Shown piece by piece: positions 9,501-15,692 of a stretch of DNA of 20,816 nucleotides. The DNA comes from a virus, in IMG/VR virus record IMGVR_UViG_3300008113_000466, positions 1-20,816 of that record; one strand, 5' to 3'. Numbering within the stretch: the stretch's first letter is position 1; each line of letters opens with the position of its first letter. The translations under genes and the position numbers were made by a program. Under the pieces are notes generated by a model. It saw only the letters and a list, made by a program, of their open reading frames with translations. It did not search any database and was not told the origin of the DNA.

Positions 9501-10675
9501 CTCGTTTGGCTGTGTACGAAGAGACCATGCGGGAAACCAACGGTGATGAGCTGCTGGCCCAGACCCGTGCACGCGAGTTGATCAACTTCACCCGCAGGGG
9601 CTCCAGCGCCACGATGCGTACGGCCGCACGAGTGATCCCCTTCTTCAACGCCTACGCGCAGGGTATGGACGTGCTGTACCGCTCGGCATCAGGCATCGAC
9701 GGGTCTTCCTCTGGTGAGCGCAGCGCAGCACGCAGGATGTTCATGAGCCGTGTGGCCATGATGACTGCATTCGGGTTTGCCTACGCGCTGGCCATGAGCG
9801 ACGACGAGGGCTACAAGGACGCCACAGACGAAGTGCGCGACAACAACTGGCTCCTGCCCGGCGGATACAAAATCCCCGTGCCAAAGGAATTGGCGTTCAT
9901 CTTCAAGTCCATCCCCGAGCGTGTCGTCCAGTACATGCAACGCCTCGGCACCGAGGAAGAGCAGGACATCACCAAGGCGCTGGGCAGTGTGGTCAAGGCC
10001 GGGTTCTCGGCCTACGGATCGCCCACGGCAGTGCCATCGTTTGTCCGCCCTGTGCTGGAGAACATGACCAACTATTCCTTCTTCCTGCAACGGGAGCTGG
10101 AGTCTGCATCCATGCAGCGGCTTGAAGCTGGCCAACGGTCCACGTCCTCCACATCGGAGCTGGCCAAGTCGCTTGGTGAAGCAACAAACATGTCGCCCAT
10201 CAAGATCGACAACTTCTTGCGCGGCACGTTCGGCCTTGCGGGTTCCACCACCCTGCTGGCAACAGACGCTTTGCTCAACCCGAGCCGCCCTGACCGTCCG
10301 CTGTACCAGATGCCGTTTGCCAGCATCTTCCTGTACGACACCGTTGGTGGGCGCAAGAAGGCTGAGTTCTATGACCTGCGGGAAAGGGTTGGCCAAGCCG
10401 ACGCAACCTTCAAGGACCTGCTCACCAAGGACCCAGCCAAGGCAGAGAAGTATCTGGAGAAGAACCAAGCCTTGATTGCTGCCGCCCCGCTGATCAACGA
10501 CACCTTGCGCGACTTGAGCCAGATGCGTGCCCTGCGCACGATGGTTGAACAGGGTACAGATGAGATGTTGGGCATGACCAGCGCGGAGCGCCGGGAGCTG
10601 ATTGACGAAATTCGGGAATCCGAAAACGAGATGCTCAGTTACACCCGGGAACTTGAAAAGTCGCTACGGGAATAA
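3506..10675 (+). CDS. Giant polyvalent virion protein (L,D-transpeptidase-like, metallopeptidase-like, LPD38-like regions), 2389 aa
   Basis: Probably a multi-domain protein packed in the capsid and delivered with the DNA. Residues 1-40 are a small beta-rich head (YRITAPNGRTYQIEGPPGAS) common at the start of such phage proteins. Gly/Ala-rich hydrophobic stretches lie near 55-77, 118-150, 165-188 and 240-262 and may be membrane-active. Coiled, charged sequence and Ala/Pro/Thr linkers run to about 1040. Residues 1048-1225 resemble a YkuD L,D-transpeptidase (NRITPAGMFDI, His1156, then SFGCIN with Cys1186). Residues 1320-1430 carry His1352-Glu1353-x3-His1357 and a downstream DELLAYFVEE, metallopeptidase-like. 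The helical C-terminal third includes NFTRRGSSATMRTAARVIPF (about 2027) and a nearby PGGYKIPVPKELAF, resembling LPD38 of polyvalent proteins. There is no clear Shine-Dalgarno before ATG 3506, so translational coupling is likely. The domain names are pattern recognition, not search results. Confidence 0.88.
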   Translation: MTTYRITAPNGRTYQIEGPPGASDAQVAQAVLAQNPEAAQPPAETTVGGNVKEFFKGIVPGAIGLAESAAVGASALLPEDAEKATRQFVKETAASARKPFEAGAGYEESIGRKFGEAVGSTVPFLASAPLGIAGRIGATALGVGAGAGEARGRAEEGAATAGERGLATALGAGVGVTEMFAPLRILGRLADPIKQGAAAQIKRALVAGGEEGAQEAATQIAQNLIAKGIYKPEQAIIEQVGESAAYGGATGALVQGLLDMALGRRAKGTPGAPGEIPDLEQKAQAERERRATLELEQGLGAEAKAAQAQGYVGQQGQLFRGLPTPTQPQRDLAGQILEPAPDEAAPRPSDLYEGFPLTTEVAQEAGFARTPEELEAAGQQQLGLDEVQDTEFFRQELATLDKEYTALQAKKDKTSADNQRMREIRTRRTQLNEMVRERTANRGPQLKQGQDQGTLFTPAELRKGERSFTPITVPPQSPARAQDVSTQEQADLMIEATFEYADLVKMREQLKASEQTPEIKQRIRYLDGQIRDYTLAGVDQAYQQRLEREATEGAAAEQQAREAALAEQSAFAKQPEGQPVPEPTVRAKPTPATVPTLMSPDVLGVLGIGHSAILRKPTHPIHGLDITKPEDAAEVKKMLTVYKEGKSAPIVEKVDAYLARPEFQGVPDVSTPATAQPAPAVSDKPRGRKRSVALPVQPATTELAEPGAGTAPATEAPAAPVGRGLVPTGPDAGTGDVGVSAEQPAVKAEYEAAEDAADKARATVVELRNQSDAAGYDQPEGLAADLAEAERASEEAARDAKAKFDALQKSESKTEPKTEPKPKAKRGELTLAKARDTAGDLDLDPETTKAKVKAFAMRLFKAGLIDEISLNATLNIGKDRDMGPEDMIDEIEAALDFYEQEQGRSTTTPEQPKLTKEPITIDVEAREIPDNQRALLEGPVSRLQEDQTAELEEFYGAQKDSPEFWARLNKDVATFAEKGAKAIAKAIREIIRQVHAGVLAVSMIFNPSGMTLPEGFVVTNKATITTEEQVLAPLPANVKGMSEGAKLAYQTMIPALKGKLGDKLITIADKPSGRVFIFKPDGTLVLQKKSLFGLAKGDLYKGNNDLPSNRITPAGMFDIKVIDAKKGADEKRTAGEYDTGTVLAINDPDAWVTIMHSVWLKEKDAGARAAALKTDTAADSRFSFGCINIDKAAYKNLMDNYAAQMDGSKLFVVPDNQADTKDFLTGKKQGADVLVRESVEPVTRKVTRDVDTTSAQKDTRVAAGREQKGLPQERFSVPATATGQTLDAMQAEIANMPGMMGAALRRMLKSGKIKLEAAAPGGRKIGGLYDGKSVTLYANGIPSGKVMSVALHEVGAHLGLKNMVGAKQYDAIIARLQKMIEKADGSTEAKMAQAAYKRIPIRDMKRGPEVFGDELLAYFVEEMALSEAAGTLPKVGMLRNLYNQIKTGFLTAINRVFGTSLGINDLTAEQVQLLAKAAFTMESFTAAKGEATAESERNSIPGTADLDPASRAAIKALQDKLPVGERGPEGVVGQAVQGMKRARENSGIITTFRQAVADKFASVESKVSQMFSKGVRDSFGNLNPMVLVRQAEDNAKIIMDFFRAGGIRMTKEGLVETFDQDKSMVSALNKVKDFAAANGMTYEEAKSEISTVLEGHRVHGIRQYNNDLEQSAIILAGKGKTKEAAEERARKITLHMTNAEIDQMEAIYQKSKGIQGIQADLNATRTQAIDLMIATGRITKEQGQFWKDNEAYVPFDRVFEETPVAPKFTRGKGLAVLRNYPGMEGSLGRPVRNVLDAYANRLSWMVEDTMRNNASVKLLEAMELGGFAREIPKVEAAQNKNLVVPRLYRNGEPVFFEVQNEYDMLAFQQAPEIMNGLTKALGATARILRVSVTAMPPFAIKQVVDDAQRAAFYSGVQRPLVVAMKTLYNFPKVFFGELTGRKSVAVKRMEELGIIGDYDFNIYEPVADIEKEIGAAKRSVAGKTFHRLEQLTKASDLAARLAVYEETMRETNGDELLAQTRARELINFTRRGSSATMRTAARVIPFFNAYAQGMDVLYRSASGIDGSSSGERSAARRMFMSRVAMMTAFGFAYALAMSDDEGYKDATDEVRDNNWLLPGGYKIPVPKELAFIFKSIPERVVQYMQRLGTEEEQDITKALGSVVKAGFSAYGSPTAVPSFVRPVLENMTNYSFFLQRELESASMQRLEAGQRSTSSTSELAKSLGEATNMSPIKIDNFLRGTFGLAGSTTLLATDALLNPSRPDRPLYQMPFASIFLYDTVGGRKKAEFYDLRERVGQADATFKDLLTKDPAKAEKYLEKNQALIAAAPLINDTLRDLSQMRALRTMVEQGTDEMLGMTSAERRELIDEIRESENEMLSYTRELEKSLRE
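5496..5501 (+). promoter_or_regulatory. Internal Shine-Dalgarno for nested gene
   Basis: AAGGAG sits 6 bases before the ATG at 5508, inside the giant gene but serving the second reading frame. It is a better match to the anti-Shine-Dalgarno than the signal in front of the giant gene itself. Confidence 0.6.
5508..5744 (+). CDS. Nested (overprinted) gene inside the giant polyvalent gene, 78 aa
   Basis: This frame is shifted +1 relative to the giant protein. ATG 5508 has AAGGAG at ideal spacing, and the frame runs 78 codons to TAA. The product looks like a real protein: a basic N-terminus (MYQPRQPRNLRLRS), SPEDVSEAWRYLYNLPQPSLL, a Pro/Glu linker, then a Leu/Trp-rich helix with DADWFLLDQMLAREML. 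Codon choice is like the surrounding genes (many CTG, GAG, GAC, CAG). Over the same bases the giant protein reads only Ala/Pro/Thr-rich low-complexity linker, about residues 668-746, so the nested frame appears the more constrained one. The frame stays open upstream to 5313, but that part reads as random basic sequence, so I start at 5508. No membrane segment or known domain is recognised; function unknown. Confidence 0.6.
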   Translation: MYQPRQPRNLRLRSAISPEDVSEAWRYLYNLPQPSLLNPEPELPQPPKHLQHLSDADWFLLDQMLAREMLESARSSLQ

Positions 10676-10680
10676 AAGAA

Positions 10681-10703
10681 CCCCCCGGTGTTGAGCCGGG
10701 GGG
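10681..10703 (-). terminator. Convergent intrinsic terminator hairpin
   Basis: CCCCCCGG (10681-10688), a 7-base loop and CCGGGGGG (10696-10703) form a perfect 8-bp GC stem. Read on the minus strand it is followed by TTCTTTTATT (10680-10671), a U-rich tail that overlaps the giant gene's stop codon; on the plus strand the tail is weak. It should end the replication-block transcripts and may partly stop the virion-block ones. Confidence 0.8.
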
Positions 10704-10752
10704 TAATCCCTTTGGAGTTCCATGAGCAACTGCAAGTTGCCAGAAAATGGTA

Positions 10753-10962
10753 TCACGCCACGCGCCAAACGCGAACCCCCCAGAAAGAATTTTCTATGCG
10801 GTCCCTTGCACGGACTTGCATGCCCCGGGCGGCGGCGTGATGCTCGACCTGCTTGCGCACGGACTTGGTGTCAATGCACGGGATAAAGAATGAGGAGCCC
10901 ACGATGAACTTCCCCCATTCAATATCGATCTGAACCCCTTCCGTTTCAATCGGCTTGCTCAT
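10753..10962 (-). CDS. Small conserved-looking phage protein of unknown function, 69 aa
   Basis: This is the last gene of the minus-strand block. The ATG at 10962 lies inside the end of the primase-helicase gene (17-base overlap), with only a weak GGCGGCAAG in front, so translation is probably coupled. The protein begins MSKPIETEGVQIDIEWGKF, has an FFIPC strand, a central basic helix (VRKQVEHHAAARGMQVRARD) and ends VRVWRVA. That arrangement suggests a small alpha/beta fold, perhaps nucleic-acid binding, but no family is recognised and there is no membrane segment. Its position after the primase-helicase suggests a minor replication role, by association only. The terminator follows 50 bases downstream. 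Confidence 0.7.
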   Translation of the reverse strand: MSKPIETEGVQIDIEWGKFIVGSSFFIPCIDTKSVRKQVEHHAAARGMQVRARDRIENSFWGVRVWRVA

Positions 10963-13789
10963 CGCTTGCCGCCAGCACCGCTTCGCTGTCGAACACGTTG
11001 TGCATGGTGTCGTCGATCATCAGCACGTTGACCGGTGGGGATGCAACCATTGTGCCTTTGCCGATGCGTTTCTTCGTGGCAGTGATGTTCACGCCTGAAT
11101 TGCGCAGGTTGTTCACGGTGTCGTGGTAGCTGACCTGATTCTTGGCGCACCATTCCTTGAACTTCTTTTGCACGATGTACAGATATTTTGTATCCGGCTC
11201 GTAACGAATCAACAGTTCCCCACGCGGTTCACGCATCGGGGGTGTCGGCAATCCGTTATCTGCTGCACCGTCACGGATGATCAGGATGTTGTTGATGTTG
11301 CCCGCAATGAACGAGCCCAGTGCGCCAGCGCCATCGGTAACCGTGCCATTCTTGACTTCACCCTTGCCGGTCTTCAGGAACACCACGAGCCAGTTGAAGA
11401 TGCGTTTCACGTCGATATCGAGCAAGCCCAGTTGGTTGGCAATCAGGCCCCCGGTGATGGCCAGCGCCCCGATGTTGGACCAGAAGCGTTCACGTTGGCC
11501 AAGCCCTGCAGCGGCATCCAAACGCAGTTGAACGTCACGCAGGATATCCAGCACATCGGGCAGGTTCTCGACCACATACTTGATGAACACCTCTCCGGCG
11601 TGGCCGTAGTTGTCGGTCAATCGGCCGAACAGGGCGTCAGTGTATTCCTTGGAGTGGCTGTTGGTTGGGTGAATCCGCAGCTCGATGATCCGCATCATCT
11701 CGCCTTCGGGGAAGTCCTTCAAGGCATACAGCTTGTCGTACAGGCTGCTGTTGGAAGACGTGATGGCCACCAAGCGCCAGAAGGTGTGGTTCAGACGCTC
11801 AGCGTTTGACTGTGCCTCCATACGGTTCTTGCCACGGCCCTGTGTGATGGCGTACGCCAATTGGCTAATGATCTCCTCCTTCATGTTGGTGATCTCGTCA
11901 ATCGTGGCGGGCAAGTTATTCAGCACACCGAAGCGGTGAATCTTGGCGTTGTACGTGTCGTCGTTTTGCAGCAGCAGGTCAAAGGGCTTGCCCCATATGC
12001 TGTTGATCACCATCTGCACGGTGGACTTACCTGTGCCGGAGCCGGGGCTCATCAAGTTGACGATACCGCCGCGCACCTGTGTGTACGGCATCAACACGCT
12101 ACCGAACCCGAGGAACAGTGCAAAGGCTTGCGCCTCCATGCCGGGGTTGTTGTAGAAGTTGGCAATCGTGCGCCACTCGTTGATGTCGCCCTTCTTCGTG
12201 AGCAGGCCGCATGTCTGCATGATGGCCTTTGACGGTGGGCTGTACCGCACACCATCGGCAGTGATCTCACGATCACCAATCACAAAAGTTTTTTCTTCGG
12301 TCCAGCCAAACTGGCTACGGACTGTTTCTGCTTGTCCCATATGCTGTAATTCCTTCAACCATCGCTGGATGTAAAACATGAGGGGGTCGATGGTCTTGCC
12401 AAGGGCCATGATCCCTTGTGCTGCAATCGTGTCCCGGAAGCGGTCTTTCGATGTGGCGTCTGTCAGGGGGATGGAGAACTCCCGCACACCGTCTTTGGGC
12501 AGGTGCAAGCGCAACCACAACACTTCGCCTTGCTCTTGGTCATACATCCGCTTGACCACGTAAAAATCGTTTTCATAGATCAGCTTGTCGTCCGACACGC
12601 CGTCATCGTTGGGGGTGCCCTTGAGATACACGCCGCCGTGCTTGCCACGGAAAAACGGGAAGGGGTATGTGGGGATGATGTAGGTGCGGGTGTCGTGTGA
12701 GTTCGCATCTTCCGCCTGCACCACGTTGTCTTCCTCGGTGGCCATAGCAATCTCTTTGCCAAGCACGATCGGGGAACCAAACTTGCCTTTGTGGGGGCAC
12801 TGGCCACACACGCCGGGGTTCAATGACTCGAAGGTGTCGCAGGTGTATGGGCCCTTGGTCAGGCTTGCCTTGTAGACCGTATCTGACGGGTCGTACTGCG
12901 GGTGGTTGTGCGACATCTCGTGGATGGCGGTGGCCTCGTCTTCGCACAGGTGGGCAATGGACAGACCGGCTCTCCACAGCGGCTCCTCGATGCCAGCTTG
13001 ATCCGCCATGATGTGGTTGAGCTGTGCGCAACCGTTCGCGCCCAAGGCAATGATCTTGCCAAACTTGTAGATGTTGTTCTGCCCCATGAGGGCTTTGCTG
13101 GTGCCATCCATGCCAGCATTCTTGATGTGGTCTGGCACTTCAAAGGGCAGCGCGTCTACCGTCTGGCTGGGTTCTGGTGCACCGAGGCATTTGGCAAACT
13201 CGAACAGGTCGATCTTGCCTTCACCACAGATGTACTCCACGGGCAGCGGGGCATCGGGGTTCTTGAAGTTGGTGGTCTCTGGCACGCGCAGGATACGCGC
13301 AGCATCGGTTGTGCAAGCGGGGTCAGCGTACAGGCTGCGTTCGATACAGACGGCTTTGAGGCGGTTGGCCACAGGGAGCCACATGTCTTTCGGAATGCTC
13401 TCGGGCAGTACCCAGTATGCGTGCACACCGTTGCCGGAGTTGATGCAGATGGGTTGTGGCAAATTCAGGTCAGAGCAAAACTGCCCCAGTGCTGACATCG
13501 CCAGTTCACGAGTTCGGTATTCTTTGGTGGGGCCGCAATCCAGATCGAGCCAGAAGGCTTTGGCCCTCAGAGCGTTTGCCGCCAGCCTGCGCTGGGGCTG
13601 CATGTTGGGATCGAAGCTGAACACTGCGAAGTAGGCATCGGCTTGGGCTTGGTGTAGCCCATCGACTTCCTGCACCAGCATTGGCAGACTGTCTGCGAAA
13701 CGTGTACGAATTTTCCCCTGCTTAATGCCGACTGCACAATAGGTTCCTGTCTCTGCAAGAACCGTGCTTAGGAATTCGGTCAGTGTCAT
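10946..13789 (-). CDS. Primase-helicase: AEP-type primase fused to AAA+/SF3-like helicase, 947 aa
   Basis: Predicted to make primers and unwind DNA at the phage fork. The N-terminal 200 residues carry archaeo-eukaryotic primase signatures: FWLDLDCG with Asp82 and Asp84, SGNGVHAYWVL with Ser118 and His123, and TDAARILRVPETTNFK with Asp162 and Arg165. Residues 250-345 contain a cysteine/histidine group (Cys253, Cys317, Cys328, Cys331, His333), a likely zinc-binding connector. The C-terminal motor has Walker A GSGTGKST (583-590), Walker B ATIDEITN (Asp631, Glu632), a sensor-like AITSSN near 675-680 and an arginine-bearing MMRIIELRIHP about 20 residues further on. The motor resembles DUF927-type helicases. 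The start at 13789 lies 12 bases after the previous stop and has no strong Shine-Dalgarno, so coupling is likely. All key residues of both modules appear intact. Confidence 0.88.
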   Translation of the reverse strand: MTLTEFLSTVLAETGTYCAVGIKQGKIRTRFADSLPMLVQEVDGLHQAQADAYFAVFSFDPNMQPQRRLAANALRAKAFWLDLDCGPTKEYRTRELAMSALGQFCSDLNLPQPICINSGNGVHAYWVLPESIPKDMWLPVANRLKAVCIERSLYADPACTTDAARILRVPETTNFKNPDAPLPVEYICGEGKIDLFEFAKCLGAPEPSQTVDALPFEVPDHIKNAGMDGTSKALMGQNNIYKFGKIIALGANGCAQLNHIMADQAGIEEPLWRAGLSIAHLCEDEATAIHEMSHNHPQYDPSDTVYKASLTKGPYTCDTFESLNPGVCGQCPHKGKFGSPIVLGKEIAMATEEDNVVQAEDANSHDTRTYIIPTYPFPFFRGKHGGVYLKGTPNDDGVSDDKLIYENDFYVVKRMYDQEQGEVLWLRLHLPKDGVREFSIPLTDATSKDRFRDTIAAQGIMALGKTIDPLMFYIQRWLKELQHMGQAETVRSQFGWTEEKTFVIGDREITADGVRYSPPSKAIMQTCGLLTKKGDINEWRTIANFYNNPGMEAQAFALFLGFGSVLMPYTQVRGGIVNLMSPGSGTGKSTVQMVINSIWGKPFDLLLQNDDTYNAKIHRFGVLNNLPATIDEITNMKEEIISQLAYAITQGRGKNRMEAQSNAERLNHTFWRLVAITSSNSSLYDKLYALKDFPEGEMMRIIELRIHPTNSHSKEYTDALFGRLTDNYGHAGEVFIKYVVENLPDVLDILRDVQLRLDAAAGLGQRERFWSNIGALAITGGLIANQLGLLDIDVKRIFNWLVVFLKTGKGEVKNGTVTDGAGALGSFIAGNINNILIIRDGAADNGLPTPPMREPRGELLIRYEPDTKYLYIVQKKFKEWCAKNQVSYHDTVNNLRNSGVNITATKKRIGKGTMVASPPVNVLMIDDTMHNVFDSEAVLAASDEQAD

Positions 13790-13801
13790 GGCAGGAATGG
13801 G

Positions 13802-14026
13802 TTATTGGTTGTCGATGAAGCGGGTCAGCTTGGCGGCGATTTCTGGTTTCGGGTTGAAGTCACCCATGAACCATGCGTACACGGTCACGGTGCTAACCCC
13901 GGCAACTTTGGCAACCTCTTTGACGGAGATGCCTTTTTTGATACATGCTCGGCCAATTTTGACGCCGACCTTTTTTCCGTCAGCGGCCTTGTTTTTTTCA
14001 ACAAGGGCAAGTGTGTATCCGATCAT
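13802..14026 (-). CDS. Small helix-turn-helix DNA-binding protein, 74 aa
   Basis: The sequence ISVKEVAKVAGVSTVTVYAW (about residues 33-52) is a classic helix-turn-helix, of the type found in Cro/C1- or LacI-like heads. It is followed by a short helix (PEIAAKLTRFIDN) and preceded by a Lys-rich N-terminus. No sensor or catalytic domain is present, so this is probably a small phage transcription regulator. The ATG at 14026 has only a weak GAAAG upstream and overlaps (ATGA) the stop of a possible 14-codon leader frame, so translation may be coupled. It sits between the ssDNA-binding candidate and the primase-helicase. Its operator is not identifiable from the sequence. Confidence 0.75.
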   Translation of the reverse strand: MIGYTLALVEKNKAADGKKVGVKIGRACIKKGISVKEVAKVAGVSTVTVYAWFMGDFNPKPEIAAKLTRFIDNQ

Positions 14027-14067
14027 TTTGTTCTTTCGTTAGGTGGGGGTACTCGCTGCGTCTGCAT
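14023..14067 (-). CDS. Possible 14-codon leader peptide ahead of the HTH gene
   Basis: ATG at 14067 is preceded by GGGAG at about 8 bases. It encodes MQTQRVPPPNERTK and ends in TGA, which overlaps the ATG of the HTH gene as ATGA. The Shine-Dalgarno is clearly better than that of the HTH gene itself, so ribosomes may load here and pass on. The three-proline run could slow translation. An alternative frame, 14137-14039, starts in the TAATG at the previous stop and gives 32 residues of low-complexity sequence. Either may be chance. Confidence 0.3.
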   Translation of the reverse strand: MQTQRVPPPNERTK

Positions 14068-14136
14068 CTCTGTTTCTCCCGTTAGTCTTGCGATCTCCGA
14101 GGTGTCCGTGCAGCATCCGCTTTCCCCCCGAAACCA

Positions 14137-15030
14137 TTACTCGGCGTCGTCAGCCCACTCGTCGAGGACGGAGGACACGTCTTTCACTTCGGCCTTCTTG
14201 GAAGACGTGCGCTTGACGGGCTCATCCACTGCATCGGCGGGTTCCGCTTTGGCCTTCGCTGCGGGTGCTGGGGCTTCTGCGAACGGGCTACCTGTCGGCT
14301 TGGTTTCGCCATCCATCTGCGTGACAGTCATGGTGACCGCGTTCAGTGCATCAGGTGTATCGCCTTGCGACTTGGCAGTGGCCATCTCTTCAACGCTCAA
14401 CGGACGCATTGCACGGAAGGTCAGCTTGGGTGTGGCGCTGGCTGTGTCGAAACGCATCTCTGTCACCACGGCTGTCACGGGGATACCGTGACCACCCAAG
14501 AACTTGGCGTATTGCTGCAAGGGCATCTTGCCGTTGTCACCTGTGCCGAAGATCGACTGTGCTGGCAGGGTCAACTGATACACATCGCCTTCAAGGTTGT
14601 TCTCCAGCACCACTGCGAGGCGGTGGCTGAATCGGCAAGCGCGGCTGTCACCTTGGCCAGAACCTTTGATGTTCTGTGGGCAGTTGGCGCAGTTGGGGGA
14701 CTGCTTGTTCTTGGAGTCTGCAGCAGGTGTGACGCCATCGTTGGAGTAGCAAGCAGGGGCGGCGTTCTGGCCTTCCACATACGTGCCAGCGTAGTAGCTG
14801 CGGCTGGTCTTCTCAGCGGAGCGAACCAACACCACGTTCATGGCGCGGTCGTCATTCTGTGCAACCTCTTTGCCGCCAACGATCATGCGGAACACACCAC
14901 CACGAATGGAGATACGCTTGCCTGTGCCGCCACCCATCAGGGCTTTGGTTGTTGCATCGAGTTCGAGGCCACGCAGGTGTGCGGGGAGTGCGTTGCCACC
15001 TTGGGCGAACAGGGTCATTTCATTGCTCAT
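14137..15030 (-). CDS. Probable single-stranded DNA-binding protein with zinc-type cysteines, 297 aa
   Basis: GGAG lies 8 bases before ATG 15030, and the start overlaps the previous stop as ATGA. Residues 35-70 and 120-210 alternate beta strands, as in an OB-like core. Four cysteines (94, 114, 117 and 132, around PNCANCPQN and ACRFSHR) form a plausible zinc site. Residues 235-275 are a disordered Ala/Pro/Lys linker and the last 14 residues are acidic (SSVLDEWADDAE). A basic/beta core with an acidic disordered tail is typical of phage ssDNA-binding proteins such as T7 gp2.5 and T4 gp32, the latter also binding zinc. The position among replication genes supports this. I did not recognise a specific family, so the call rests on architecture; an accessory replication factor is the main alternative. 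Confidence 0.6.
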   Translation of the reverse strand: MSNEMTLFAQGGNALPAHLRGLELDATTKALMGGGTGKRISIRGGVFRMIVGGKEVAQNDDRAMNVVLVRSAEKTSRSYYAGTYVEGQNAAPACYSNDGVTPAADSKNKQSPNCANCPQNIKGSGQGDSRACRFSHRLAVVLENNLEGDVYQLTLPAQSIFGTGDNGKMPLQQYAKFLGGHGIPVTAVVTEMRFDTASATPKLTFRAMRPLSVEEMATAKSQGDTPDALNAVTMTVTQMDGETKPTGSPFAEAPAPAAKAKAEPADAVDEPVKRTSSKKAEVKDVSSVLDEWADDAE

Positions 15031-15242
15031 TTAGATTTCTCCTTGGTTAAAAAATTCTCGACGATTGCTGCGTCCATGTTGAAAAACTTGGCAAGCTCGC
15101 TACCAAAAAACCGGTAGCTCTTACCGACTCGAATGAAAGGAATACGCTTGGTCACGTCTTCCTCACGAATCATTGTGTGAATGGTTGACGGGGCGACCTG
15201 CAATAGCTTCGCCACCTGAGCCAACGTCAGGGCATTTTCCAT
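15027..15242 (-). CDS. Excisionase-like (MerR-type winged HTH) DNA-binding protein, 71 aa
   Basis: The sequence LTLAQVAKLLQVAPSTIHTM followed by RIPFIRVGKSYRFFGSELAKF matches the HTH_17/AlpA-excisionase pattern: helix-turn-helix followed by a wing with the R-V-G-x-x-Y-R-F signature. The protein is complete at 71 residues, the usual size for the family. CGGAGA lies 9 bases before the ATG, and the start follows the previous TAA with no gap. No integrase is visible in the window, so a regulatory or DNA-architectural role is at least as likely as excision. It is co-transcribed with the 129-residue gene upstream and the ssDNA-binding candidate downstream. Confidence 0.8.
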   Translation of the reverse strand: MENALTLAQVAKLLQVAPSTIHTMIREEDVTKRIPFIRVGKSYRFFGSELAKFFNMDAAIVENFLTKEKSK

Positions 15243-15632
15243 TTAGCTTCTCCGTACCGTTACAGTGTACTTGTTGTCCACGTTCAACCCAGTGGGCATG
15301 AGGTCCGGGTTTTCACGTAGAAAGTTCTTCATGTTGAGCTGCGATATGCGGCGCTCCACGAGATCAAGCGCATCGTTGTCCCGGATGAACTTGTGCATCG
15401 CTGCCCAGTCTCCAGTCCAGTACCTCGTCTGCACTGATTTGATTGCGGTGCCGTGTGCAGTCTTGATACTGTCAGCACCGGTTGCTTTGCAGACCTCCAG
15501 CAGGCTGGACTCAATGAGGTCCATCTGCTCTTTGATCTTGCCGTCTTGTTCCTCGAACGCAGCTTTGAGCTGTGCTCGCTTGTCACGCATCTTTATGTAG
15601 ACGTTGACCAGCTTGTCTGCCGTTATGCTCAT
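15243..15632 (-). CDS. Phage protein of unknown function with N-terminal coiled coil, 129 aa
   Basis: The ATG at 15632 has AAAGGA at good spacing and lies just downstream of a sigma70-like promoter, making this the first gene of that transcript. Residues 1-60 are a charged helix or coiled coil (MRDKRAQLKAAFEEQDGKIK). The rest looks globular, with TAHGTAIKSVQTRYWTGDW, then LDLVERRISQLNMKNFL and a C-terminal strand NKYTVTVRR. The arrangement loosely recalls Gam-like or host-nuclease-inhibitor proteins, but I cannot see a diagnostic motif. Being first in a replication transcript is compatible with an early accessory function. The family is not recognised; function unassigned. Confidence 0.8.
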   Translation of the reverse strand: MSITADKLVNVYIKMRDKRAQLKAAFEEQDGKIKEQMDLIESSLLEVCKATGADSIKTAHGTAIKSVQTRYWTGDWAAMHKFIRDNDALDLVERRISQLNMKNFLRENPDLMPTGLNVDNKYTVTVRRS

Positions 15633-15657
15633 GGGAATCCTTTCGTTGTTTTGGGTA

Positions 15658-15686
15658 ATGATACACAGTAATCTTTATCTTGTAAA
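15658..15686 (-). promoter_or_regulatory. Sigma70-type promoter upstream of the 129-aa gene
   Basis: On the minus strand TTTACA (15686-15681) and TATCAT (15663-15658) are separated by exactly 17 bases; each matches the consensus at 5 of 6 positions. The surrounding 60-base gap is AT-rich compared with the flanking genes. The expected start near 15651 gives a leader of about 18 bases, just enough to hold the AAAGGA ribosome site. It would drive the genes from 15632 down to 10753. Confidence 0.7.
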
Positions 15687-15692
15687 GGTGGG

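Noticed and set aside
14039-14137. 32-codon frame beginning in the TAATG after the ssDNA-binding gene
   Set aside because: Coupled start is possible, but the product is low-complexity and competes with the better-signalled 14-codon frame; not called as a gene.
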